Of a stretch of DNA of 64,000 nt, positions 44,364-54,831 are shown piece by piece (position 1 is the stretch's first letter; each line of letters opens with the position of its first letter). The stretch comes from Bifiguratus adelaidae (lineage: Eukaryota; Mucoromycota; Endogonomycetes; Endogonales). The notes beneath the pieces were generated by a model. That model saw only the letters and a list, made by a program, of their open reading frames with translations. It had not been told where the DNA came from and searched no databases. The stretch lies in NCBI GenBank assembly GCA_002261195.1, contig MVBO01000017.1, positions 124,001-188,000 on the forward strand, given 5' to 3'. The translations under genes were made by a program, and so were the position numbers.

Positions 44364-44813
44364 TCAAGAGTGGACTTTCTGCATCGGAGCAGAAGCAAGG
44401 CGTGGGCTGGTGATGTTTTGGGCCTGCGTTTCAACCAGGGGTATGGATGATGGCGTATCGTAGTCTGGAGGCTCCGTGTCAAGCATGTAAGGATATGTTC
44501 TGCTTTTTCCCTTTGCCGCCTTTCGGTGGCGTCGGTACAGACAGATGGCGCCCAGAGTCAAGCCAACAGCCAAGAGGATGGCGAGCGCAGTGATGAGCAT
44601 GAGAGCACGTAGACACATGTCTTCTTGTTCGCATTCTTGGATCAGTTCTTGGTCGCGGACTGACCCAATAGTTTCGGCGTTTGGAGAGGCTGTGGGTAGG
44701 GAGTATGAGGTAGACGTGGGTACATGAGTGGTTGATGTAGTGGTTGCATCCGCAAGGATCCATATAACACCGGGGAAAAGGTCACCATCATCGTCGGTCT
44801 GGTTATGCCTCAT
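44364..44813 (-). CDS. single-pass membrane protein with cytosolic PPxY motif
   Basis: One exon, 149 residues. The first 65 residues are Ser/Thr-rich and may face outward. A strong membrane helix follows (LITALAILLAVGLTLGAICL), then a basic stop-transfer YRRHRKAAKGKSR, then a tail with EPPDYDTPSS. PPDY is a PY motif that could recruit Rsp5/NEDD4-type ubiquitin ligases. No cleavable signal is seen, so it may be signal-anchored, or an upstream exon is missing. A TATA-like element sits at 44853-44859, about 40 bp upstream, which supports this start. No family recognised; layout resembles Mid2/WSC-type sensors without their ectodomain. Confidence 0.6.
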   Translation of the reverse strand: MRHNQTDDDGDLFPGVIWILADATTTSTTHVPTSTSYSLPTASPNAETIGSVRDQELIQECEQEDMCLRALMLITALAILLAVGLTLGAICLYRRHRKAAKGKSRTYPYMLDTEPPDYDTPSSIPLVETQAQNITSPRLASAPMQKVHS

Positions 44814-44852
44814 GCTGCGTGATCCATGTCTGCATCCTCGGCCTTCGCGGCC

Positions 44853-44859
44853 TATTTAT
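44853..44859 (-). promoter_or_regulatory. TATA-like element
   Basis: On the minus strand, ATAAATA within CACATAAATAGG, about 40 bp upstream of the ATG at 44813. Confidence 0.45.
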
Positions 44860-45012
44860 GTGCTAAGGTCCCATCAAGGCATCCACTCTATCTGTAACTT
44901 GATGCATTTATCAATGGCACTCTAAGTTCCAATGTGTATATGGATGGTTTTATACGGGTGCTGCAACCGAGGAGGATGCCGTGCAGCACACTCTACAGAC
45001 CTACTCTACACT

Positions 45013-46298
45013 CTATTCTACACCTCCTCCAAGACTGCAGGAGTTTTCGGGCATGTGCCAATGTCCCATAGCAAGGATCACACCTCTATAATGTATCAGT
45101 GCTGCAGCTAATACACACCAATGAAAGATTTGATGCGACGAAAACTGAAACAGGTGGGATGAGTTGACAATCGAAGAACGAAAATTGAACCTTACCCAGA
45201 TGTCAAAATGGCCGGGATACCACTTTTCGGGGACACGGAAGCCATAGATGAGAGCACCAATGACATACAAGGCGCCATGGGACGTGATGTAATAAAAGGA
45301 AAAAGCCTTTTCGGCTCCATCAAACTAGCCAAGCGGTCAGTACTCGGCTCGGCCATGACGAGCCTACTTACTCCATAAAGAAACACACCATGAAGAACGG
45401 GAATGATGCCGCTCAGGCCCATGGCCAAGAACAAGCCGGTACGTATCCATCGGAACGCTGGTGTTCTGAATCGCTTTAGCGTCACTGTACACAGCTACAT
45501 CAATATTAGTAGTGTCAAGCGGCAGGTATCATGAGCTTACCGTGGCGAGACCGATGCCCGTAATGCCAAAAATGTAGACGCCTTGCCATACTCTATGGCA
45601 ATAAAAGCCATAGTAGGCAGCGGGATAAAAGGATCCAGTGATCAAGAGGACAATTCCCGCATAATCACAGCGATTCCATGCCGCAGAGACCTAGGCGCGA
45701 TATATAAGTCACTTGTCACGCAATGACAAGATACTCACAGGTTCCGAATGGCAGTGAAAGCAATGGTAACTGGCGCTCAACCCAAGACACGCCATTCCAC
45801 CGAGCAAAAAGGCGTAAAATACCACAAGATCCTCGATGGTGATAGGCAGTGTGGCCTTTGCGCCCAACCCAAATATCAATGGTGCTGACAAGATGCGTGG
45901 GGGAGTGGAAAAGAGAGCGGTAGGCACAATGTCGAACAGAGAGGAGGCAGCAAGTGTCGTTTGGAGACAAAAGACGGCAAAAATGATGAAGCCAATCAAG
46001 TGTGACCATATATTGACTACAAGAGACGCATGAGCCAAGCGATCGCCATCAAATCTGCCTTACCTGACTCATTGTGAGGTTGTCCAAACACTGTCTTTGC
46101 GCATTCCCAGTAACTCCTCGTTTCCTGCCGATATCCTGTTCTAATGTACCTGCTGTCTTGCATCCATTCGGGCAACTCTTTGAACGACATTAACGGGTAG
46201 GCTGAGCGTGGTCCTATACCTTTGTCCTTAACCATGTCCTTGACAGCATTCACAGCTCCGGTCGGTGTTTTACGCCTATAGACCGTATCGCGAGCCAT
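45013..46298 (-). CDS. PAQR/adiponectin-receptor-like membrane protein (Izh type)
   Basis: Six exons: 46064-46298, 45739-46016, 45541-45690, 45372-45494, 45196-45324, 45013-45144 (348 residues). PAQR landmarks in order: ELPEWMQDSRYIRTGYR, then NESVNIWSHLIGF, SASYHCFHCHSE (first His zinc ligand region), CDYAGIVLLITGSFYP, and SHQIFHWCVLAAALIHY with the paired zinc-binding His. Seven membrane segments. Yeast Izh proteins link to zinc and sterol metabolism; animal homologues have ceramidase activity. I chose ATG 46298; an ATG at 46412 in the same frame would overlap the divergent neighbour. The stop lies in a CTCTAC-rich stretch. Confidence 0.93.
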
Positions 46299-46355
46299 GA
46301 ATGTGAAAAGGTCTCTTATATCACACCTGAATTTCCCCGTTCCTGGATGTGAGCC
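46299..46355. promoter_or_regulatory. 57-bp divergent intergenic space
   Basis: Only 57 bp lie between the PAQR start codon and that of the gene at 46356. Transcripts of the two genes must start inside or overlap each other. No TATA box. Confidence 0.5.
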
Positions 46356-47364
46356 ATGACAGAGGTGAGTCAAGCAACGAGTGTGCCCGTGAGAGACATT
46401 GACAAGGTTCATGGCGTAGAATCATGTGGACAACGGTCACGAAGCAAGTACATTATCCCCGTCGACACCGACACCGGTGGCCCGTCGCAAAGAACGTACA
46501 TTACAGACGCACCTGCAACCACTCTATTCAGACTTGCATAGCTTTTCCCAAGATTTGGATGAGACGATTTGGAGCATGAAAGCTTTACGGACCTTGAAGG
46601 AGCAAGTAGAAGGAGAGTTACAAGGCTTCAGTGAACGATATGGTCGGTAGTGGCTGCAGAGACCTCGTTCCAAATATTCAATCCATCATCCCTAGGACGC
46701 ACATCCCAATCCTTGGCCAACCTTCAAGAGTCTCAAACCAATGCTCAACTCGTTCTAGAAGAGCAGTTTTTCGATCTCTTACACAAGGCGCAACAAGTCT
46801 TGGATACGGATGGCCAACAAGATCCATTGGAGGATAATGTGGATCCATCATCGCTCGATGCTCCATCTGCGGACCCTAGTTTGCCCTCTCGACCCTCCAC
46901 CACTGCCCACGATCTCAAGCATCTTCACCTTACCATGAACAAGGTTAGATGCCATCATTGTGCAACACCCATATTCCCTGTTGCTCAAGTCCTTCTAGTT
47001 ACTCTCCACCTACTCTGCCCTTGCTCATCGACTTGACTCGATCCACTCTCGTCAAAACAAGTCTTTTCGCGACATTTCCGATATCCTCACCAATGTAGAG
47101 CAAGTCCAACATTTACTCCTTGGCGCACAATCCACCATGACTGAAATGGCAAGCCCAACCTCGACTGGAGACACGCTATCCCTCTGGGAGGATGCGCAGT
47201 GGCCTTGGCAAGCAGAAGATGACGATGAGGAAGAAGAGATCCATGATGATGCCATGGTTCTCGATGAACTCGAACCTCGAATTATGTTCTTGCCCTATTC
47301 CCGCCCAACCATTAGTACCCTTGGATTGGCTACATATCGAGGAAATGCATCTCGATTTCCTTGA
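46356..47364 (+). CDS. unknown coiled-coil protein, junction near 46.64 kb unresolved
   Basis: Exon 1 is 46356-46364 (Met-Thr-Glu), then a 55-nt intron, exon 2 from 46420 to about 46620-46645, exon 3 from about 46650 to 46943, and exon 4 46999-47364. Exon 2 encodes heptads (LYSDLHSFSQDLDETIWSMK); exon 3 continues with LVLEEQFFDLLHKAQQVLD; exon 4 has SYDxL-free helical sequence FRDISDILTNVEQVQHLLL and an acidic tract EDDDEEEEIHDD. Exons 2 and 3 are in different frames and only introns of 17, 29 or 35 nt would join them, so either an ultrashort intron or a one-base sequence error is present. No family recognised. Total about 290 residues. Not secreted, no membrane segment. Confidence 0.6.
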
Positions 47365-47520
47365 TGCTACCTTTTTCTGTACATAGATCTAGATAAAACA
47401 CATAGACATAGCATACATACACTATACTCTACAATACATTGCATATACTAGCATATCCTCCTCCTATGCACGCTTGTCCTGAGCTTGAAACACAAAATTA
47501 TTTTATATCTCCGGCTATAC

Positions 47521-47566
47521 TCTCTTTCTCCCTTCTCTTCTTCACTCTCTCTCGCTCCTGTATATA
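47521..47566 (+). promoter_or_regulatory. CT-rich tract and TATATA upstream of the P4-ATPase
   Basis: Bases 47521-47557 are almost pure C/T, followed by TATATA at 47561-47566, 23 bp before the ATG. CT tracts often mark transcription starts of well-expressed fungal genes. Confidence 0.5.
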
Positions 47567-47588
47567 GTCACTCCCTCATCTTGTTACC

Positions 47589-50500
47589 ATGTCGACAGGG
47601 GAGACTCCTCTGAAAGACACACAGGAACCCTCCACAGAGCCGAATGACGACAGCCCCTCCAGACACAACACGGCGATGGAGCGGATAAAACGGTTGAATA
47701 GGCGGAGAGCATCCACGCCGGCTGTTCACAAACCGAGTCGTCGCGTGTTTGTGAATATGGAACTGCCAGAGGAGGCGACGGATGAATACGGTCAGCCCGC
47801 TCAAGTGTTTTGCTCCAACAAGATTCGGACGGCAAAGTATACCCTGTGGACATTTATTCCAAAGAACCTGTTTGAGCAGTTTCGCGGGATTGCCAACCTC
47901 TACTTTTTGGCAACCGTGATCCTTCAAGCTTTTCCGATTCTCGGAGCGACGAACCCCGGTGTGGCTGCGCTTCCGCTGATTGCGATTATCGTCATTACCG
48001 CGGCCAAAGCTGCTTTTGAAGATTGGAAACGAGCGAAATCGGATGAAGCGGTGAACAAGGCGACGACCATGACTTTGGCGCATTGGAAAAACGTCAATGT
48101 GTTGACGGGTGCCGTGTCGAATCGGCAGTGGATAGCGCACAGAATTGCGTCTTTTATGGAGCAGATCGGCTCTATCTTTCGACCGTCGACTCGAGTGGGA
48201 ACACAGGCCATGTTGGGTGGTGGAGGAAAGGTTGACAAGGAGGCGGAGGATGGCGATTCCGTGGTGGACGATCCAGACTTTCCGAATGCGGTACCGCACC
48301 GCGACGATACGCCAGAAGATGTTTCCGATCTTTCTGATTCCGACAATCCTCGGCGGTTCTCCACAGAGTCTCGTGATGACACAGGTCAGCGCATGCCATA
48401 CCGCCCTGGCACCATACCCCACTCTGTGGTTCGTCGAACCGCAACGGTGGAAACGACGGCCAGTCAACCGTATGGGCAAGCCAGCGGGGCCATCTCCGAT
48501 GACAACCTCTCCCATCCCATGTCCCGCCTCGCATCTATTCACACCAATGCTGATTCGGGCATTCCAAACCCCAACTCCCGAGAATATCAAGAATGCCATC
48601 ATGAGGGATCGATTTTGCAGCGCATTGCGACCTTCCGTAGTGGTACAAGCGTCTATCAAGAGCCGGCATGGACGCCTACTCAATGGGAAACGGTCAAAGT
48701 TGGGGATTACGTACGGCTTCGCAACGACGAATCCGTACCGGCTGATGTGATCATCTTGGCCTCTTCCGAACCAGACGGTCTCTGCTACGTGGAAACCAAG
48801 AATCTGGATGGTGAGACGAACCTTAAGGTTCGCCGGTCATTGAATGCCACCAATGAATTGCAGTCGGTGCAAGATTGTATCGATGCCCAATTTTGGGTAG
48901 AAAGCGAGCCACCGAATCCCAGTCTGTACTCGTACTCGGGCGTACTCAAGTGGATCGTGTCGAGTGGTTCAAATTCTCACTTGAAGGCTCCACCTTCAAC
49001 AACCCGAAGACAGTCCGTAAAACCGAGCATCTCACAACCAGTGACCACGCCTCAGAGTGAGCTCAATCGTAATCTCGATCACATTCCCGAACACCCTAAT
49101 GACAGCCTCGAAGCTGCGCCTCGTCATTCCATGCAATCCAACCGTGGCAACCCTCTGGCCTCTTCTACTTCGATACCCCGTCTACATCATGGTGTAACTC
49201 ACGAAAAGACCGAAGCCATCACCAACGATGCCGTGCTTTTGCGTGGATGCGTATTACGGAACACGGATTGGGTGATTGGTTTAGTGGTCTATACGGGCGA
49301 AGACACCAAGATTATGCTCAACTCGGGTCGCACGCCGAGTAAACGGAGTAAGATGGAGAAGGGAACAAATCCACATGTGAGTAGGGGCCATGCAACCGCT
49401 GACCGAGCTGACCGTGTCGATCATGCTGTTTGTAGGTTGTGGCGAACTTTGGTCTGCTTGCCATACTGTGTATTGTATCAGCTGTGATGAACAGCATCTA
49501 CTATCGCAATGTCACCACGGCAGACTTTTTCGAATATGGTCAAGATGCGAACTCGTCCGGACTCTCGGGTTTCTTGACCTTTTGGTAAGCGCATTTGCAT
49601 CTCTTGACAATGCATTCAGCTCACCATGACATTACCTTACAGGGTCACTCTCATTCTGTATCAAAACATTGTCCCCATCTCGCTCTACATCTCAGTGGAA
49701 ATCGTAAAGACGCTATCGGCTTACTTCATCTTCAGTGATGTCGACATGTATTATGCGCCAACGGACCAACCGTGTATTCCCAAAACATGGAACATCTCTG
49801 ATGATTTGGGCCAGATTGAATACATCTTTTCCGACAAAACTGGAACTTTGACGCAAAATGTCATGCAATTCAAGCGGTGTACTATCAATGGTGTCGCTTA
49901 TGGTCTCGGAGAGACAGAGGCAATGGAAGGACAAAAGAAGCGGTTAGGATTGGATATGGAGAAGCAGGATACGAAGCGTCTTTCGCGAACAATGACCGGC
50001 TCAACGCAACATCATGTCTCTGACATGAACGGTTCCAGCAGGCAGGCCAACGACGCTCCCAGCTCAGAGGAATCTGAGGTTACAAAGCACGATGAAGAGA
50101 CGGCAGTCGAAGATGAAGAAGATGGAAGCGGTTTGGGAAGGGCAAAGCAGCAGATGAAGGAGATGCAGTCCGAGCTGTTTGAAAACAAATATGCTAGCCC
50201 GATGCCAGATTTTGTGGATCCAAAGATCTTTCAGGATCTCGCTGCCGACGACGCGCAATCTCGTGCCATTGTTCAGTTTTGCTCAGCGCTTGCCATCTGT
50301 CATACCGTCCTACCCGAGTTCCCAGATCCGGACAACGAGTTCAAGGTCGAATACAAAGCTCAGTCACCTGATGAGGCCGCTTTGGTGGCTACCGCTCGTG
50401 ACCTTGGGTTTGCTTTCCTTGGACGCGAACAGGATAAGGTGACGCTCGAAGCGATGGGTGAACGCAAACAGTTTGTGCTACTCAATGTTCTCGAGTTCAA

Positions 50501-53262
50501 CTCCAACCGAAAGCGAATGAGTGTCATCCTCCGCTCGACAGAAGGTGAGGGCCGACTTGTTCTCCTGACCAAAGGTGCCGACTCGGTCATTTACGAACGT
50601 CTCGCCAACGAGTTTGGTGATAATGAAGACCTAAAGAAGGCGCAGAGTAAAATTAGAGAAGCAACTCTGAAGCACCTGGAAGAGTTCGCCAATCAAGGTC
50701 TAAGAACGCTCTGCCTTGCCTACCGATTCGTGAGCGAGGGTGAATATCATCAGTGGAATCATCGCTATCAAGACGCTGCGGCGAGCATTAGCGACCGTGA
50801 TGAGAAGATTGAAGCTGTCTGTGAAGAGATTGAAAAGAACTTGCTCTTGATGGGAGGCACTGCGATCGAGGATCGTCTGCAAGAGGGAGTTCCCGAGGCG
50901 ATTGCCCTATTATCTAAGGCTGGCATCAAGATTTGGGTGTTGACCGGCGACAAGACCGAAACCGCCATCAATATCGGTTTCGCGTGTAACCTGCTCGAAC
51001 AGGACATGACGCTGATCATCATCAATGGTGATAGCAAGGAGTCAGCTGCTCAGCAGATTGAAGATTCTCTTGTCAAGTTTTGGGAGGAAGATACGGATGG
51101 ATGGGCCAAGCGCCACGCTCTCGTTATTGACGGAGAGACGCTCAAGTATAGTCTCGAGAAAGATGTTCGCCCTCGGCTTTTAGAACTTGCCAAACGGTGC
51201 AAGAGCGTTGTCTGCTGTCGTGTGTCGCCCATGCAAAAGGCACAGGTGGTCAACATGGTTCGTAAGGGACTCAAGGTAATGACATTGGCCATTGGTGATG
51301 GTGCCAATGATGTCTCCATGATTCAAGAAGCCAACGTGGGTGTTGGTATTTCGGGTGAAGAAGGTCGACAAGCCGTCATGGCATCGGACTACGCCATCGG
51401 TCAATTTAGATTCTTGTCCAAGCTTTTGCTGGTCCACGGAAGATGGTCCTATCTTCGCACGGCCGAAATGATCTTTGCCTTCTTCTACAAGAATATTGTC
51501 TGGACCTTGGTTCTTTTTTGGTACCAACTCTTTTGCGGTTTCACCGGCACGATGATGTTTGACTACTCATACATTACCCTCTACAACTTGGTCTTTACTT
51601 CACTACCGTGTATTGTGCTCGGTAAGTGCGGTGTAACTTTGTCGATTGCACGTATGCTGATGGGAAATAGGTGTCTTTGACCAAGATGTTGGTACGCAAT
51701 TATCCATGCAGAATCCAGAGCTTTATTACATGGGCCTACGAAATGTCAAATTCACGGTTTTGCGATTTTGGTTGCATATACTCGACGCAATCTACCAATC
51801 TGCTGTCTGTTTCTTCATTCCCTACGGTGTGTTTGTGGTCAGCAACATCTCCGAAGATGGACTTTTCACGAACGGTGTTTACGAGCTCGGAACATTTATC
51901 GCTGGTATCGCTGTTGTTGTCGCAAACGGTTATGTTAGCATCACCATCTTTTGTTGGACCTGGTTGATGGCGGTAATTATCTTTGGTTCCATGGCCACCT
52001 ACTTTCTGTGGGTCGCCATCTATTCGCCTTTCAACACGTTTACCTTCGCTGGTCAAAGTACCCTGTTTGGCGATGTTACGTTTTGGTTGACGCTCATCAT
52101 CACGTTTGCCATCTGTATGGGACCCCGATACGCCGTCAAACACATCATTCATCAATATTGGCCATTTGATAATGACATCATTCGGGAAGCTGTCCTGTGC
52201 AAGCAAGGCAAGGAGCATGAGGAAGAGGATATGATGCCAATTAATCCGCCGCCGTACCAGCAGGCTGAAAGCGGTGTCACATCGGGTCGACCCACTCTCT
52301 CATTGATCAGGACTCAAAGCATGGACGATGTCGAGTTCATGAATTACGCCAACCCCAATGTCACCAACTCTGTGCCTTCACCTGCTCCTGCTTTCCGACG
52401 TGCGGCTCACAGACGAACACCTTCGGCCGGATCGACAAGAAGCGATCAATTGAATTACATGAGCTCCGGCAAACGCATGTCGTTTACCGGATTCGCCTAT
52501 TCAGCCGATGAAGACTCCGCCTTCCATACCTACAGGCGGTCGGTCTACCACCCAGGCGCTGCCTCTTCCCAGCCAGATGTCAGCTCCGCCTATGCGGCAG
52601 CTATGGCCACAGAAAGATTCCTCAATCGTACAAGGTCTACGAGCAAATCAAGTGATTATACCAAGAAGATGGGAGAAGATTGGATGATGTTGCAGCCTGT
52701 AAAGATTAGTCGGACGGAATCTGCTCCCGTGCCGTTCACGCAGGATCGTCGCAAGCGCTTTTCGCCTACACATGCCATCGGACATGCGATGAGCAGCTTC
52801 GCCTCCTCCATCTCCGGCTTGCCTTCGCATACATTCAACCCCCACAATTCCTTCCATCGATCAGGAAGCAATCTGCGACATGCCGTCGAGGAAACGGAGG
52901 AGGAACGTCAAGAAGTCCAACCTGATTCCAATCACTTGACTGTACCCGGTACATCTTCATCTCAGCCTCCGAGTAAACGTCATTTGTCTGGCAGTCTCGG
53001 AAAGATGTCCCGCCGACTATCTAATTCGTTCCGGCAAACCGTCTCACCGTCTGTCAAGGCTTCTCCGCCAACTCCCGCAGCAGCTCCCGCAATTCACCCT
53101 CATCCTCCCTCACAGCAACCGCTGACGGTACCGAGTCCCGCAGCACAGTCTAATGTTAGCCAAGGAAGTGATCGACCTTCGACACCTGGATCGTCTTACT
53201 TTCCCGATCTCATCAGCCACGATACGATATATTCCTCGCTCAATCACAACCCTACACCATAG
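47589..53262 (+). CDS. P4-ATPase, Dnf1/Dnf2-type phospholipid flippase
   Basis: Four exons: 47589-49376, 49436-49584, 49643-51621, 51671-53262 (1835 residues). Motifs in order: NKIRTAKYTLWTFIPKNLFE, KNLDGETNLKVRRSLN (A domain, DGET dephosphorylation loop), NIVPISLYISVEI (TM4, PISL), DKTGTLTQNVM with the phosphorylated Asp about 710, KGADSVIYERL, TGDKTETAINIG, and GDGANDVSMIQEANVGVGI. Ten membrane helices. It should flip aminophospholipids or PC to the cytosolic leaflet of plasma-membrane/endosomal membranes with a Cdc50-type partner, none of which is here. It is longer than yeast Dnf1 (1571): a disordered insert sits at about residues 165-360, another before the P domain, and a Ser/Pro-rich tail of about 350 residues ends it. 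Confidence 0.96.
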
Positions 53263-53508
53263 ATCTAGTCTTGCATAACGACTCTATATTCTTTCGCAAC
53301 CCCATTCGATTCTCGTGTCATTCTATGGCGACCGGGCCTGTCATCTACTTTTTTCTTACCTATGTGATAGCACATGAGTGTATCCGCCATAGGCATTGCG
53401 TGTGCTTTTTCGTTTACACCCTCTTTACGGGTTTTCCTCTTGTGTACAAGTACGCTATACATTACCAGTATACGCCCAATATAAAAACATGACATGAGAA
53501 CTGATAAC

Positions 53509-54401
53509 CTAGCCACCAAACCCTCCACCTTGGTTGAGATACTCAATCTCCTTTACTGTCGACGTACGACCTAGTTTCGCATTTCGATGAGGAAAGCGTC
53601 CGTATTCTGCAATGACGTCTCGATGTTGAATCGAATAGCTGTGAAATGTCTTGACCAGGTCCGTATATAAGGATGTTGTCGGCGACTATCAACACCATGA
53701 GTGCTATCCATTGCATCGTTCGGCCTACCTTTTCACAATGACGAACAGAGGCTTCATACTTTTGTACACCCAGCTGTTGATCCTCCAACGTCTCGGAAGG
53801 TTGAAGGGGCTTAAAAAGGCGCTAAGCAAGGAGTCAAGGAGAATGACGACTTACCACGTAGAACCAAAGGCTTTCCAATGGATGAACGTCGAGATCCCAT
53901 CTTTTGGCGATACCCTCCTTGCTCAATCGGAGCGCAATGGGATCCGATTTAAGGAAGGGATAGGCAGAATCTCGGTGGATGTTTCTCGAGAACTGGTCCA
54001 ACAACAGAATCAATGAAAGCATACCCTACATTCAGTCAGACCAATCTCGTTGTAAGACACGCACCTCCTTGTCTTGCGTCAGTTCGTTCATGTAGGCGCC
54101 CTGTTCAACTACCGCGGTCAATGGTTCCGCGAATTTGTTCCCTGGCGTATGATTAAGAGAGCGCAAGGTGAGGGGACAGAAATTGCACATACCGTATCTG
54201 ATTATCCAAGGCCTCATCCTTGACAAACCATCGTCTGACGGCGGCAATATCGGGAGGCGGCTCGGTCGGTTTCCAACCTAACACGAGGGACGCGTCAGTA
54301 TGCAAGTCAACGCCCGCTCGTCGAGATAAACACGCACCTCGAAACCACAAGCCGTAAATAGAACATTTCAAGAGGCCTGCTTGCGGTAAAGCAGGCGCCA
54401 T
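53509..54401 (-). CDS. DUF924 family protein, with a one-base frame problem
   Basis: Exons 54338-54401, 54193-54277, 54065-54141, 53855-54025, 53729-53809, 53509-53685 (about 217 residues). Family signatures: IYGLWFRGWKP, RRWFVKDEALDNQIR, LSLILLLDQFSRNIHRD, SETLEDQQLG and AEYGRFPHRNAKLGR. The function of DUF924 (bacterial and fungal, TPR-like helical fold) is unknown. Exon 2 ends in QIR in phase 2, but exon 3 (NKFAEPLTAVVEQGAY) then runs one base out of frame with the only AG acceptor (GCCAG|GGAAC). Dropping one G of the GGG run restores it. So the gene is either broken, misread by one base, or spliced non-canonically. Introns 3-5 are short (39-45 nt). Confidence 0.8.
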
Positions 54402-54831
54402 GGCCTTCTGTCTTGAGTGAGAGAAAGGGCGTGGAAGACAAGATCGACTCTCGCCAATTAAACAAGTCACTTGTCATTTGAAGCGCAGCAAGAGGAAACG
54501 GCGTGTCTTGCCTATCCATTGAGTAGCGATACTAGTTCACTTGGTTAGGGATTATTGATGTCTAATGGAGCGAATGATGTGGAATTGTCCTAGAGCATGT
54601 ATAGAATGGGTATCGATCATGCATCGGATGGTTTAGCGCGGTGGAGCACAGTGATCCAATAGACATCCATGACAGTCGCCACTATTCAATGCATGTTAGA
54701 AGGCATCGATCACTTTCCAAGAGAATTGAAAGGAGGTTGCGCGCACATTGAAAGACAACCTTGCCTTAAAGCCTTTGTGCACATCGAATAGAACAATGCC
54801 AATTTCTCGGGGATAAGCACAGGTTGCGATC
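54402..54831. other. divergent intergenic, 430 bp
   Basis: Between the DUF924 gene (-) and the AP-3 mu gene (+). A piece at 54632-54650 looks like a tRNA D-arm but no T-arm follows. Nothing else seen. Confidence 0.5.

Noticed and set aside
44122..44367. 81-codon minus-strand frame between the PPxY protein and the 90-codon frame, tested as a linking exon
   Set aside because: No in-phase donor and acceptor pair joins it to either neighbour.
47568..48683. 371-codon minus-strand frame opposite the P4-ATPase
   Set aside because: Arg/His/Cys-rich shadow; the plus strand encodes conserved flippase sequence.
54630..54680. D-arm-like sequence GGTTTAGCGCGGTGGAGC
   Set aside because: No T loop or B box within 80 bases and no acceptor stem.
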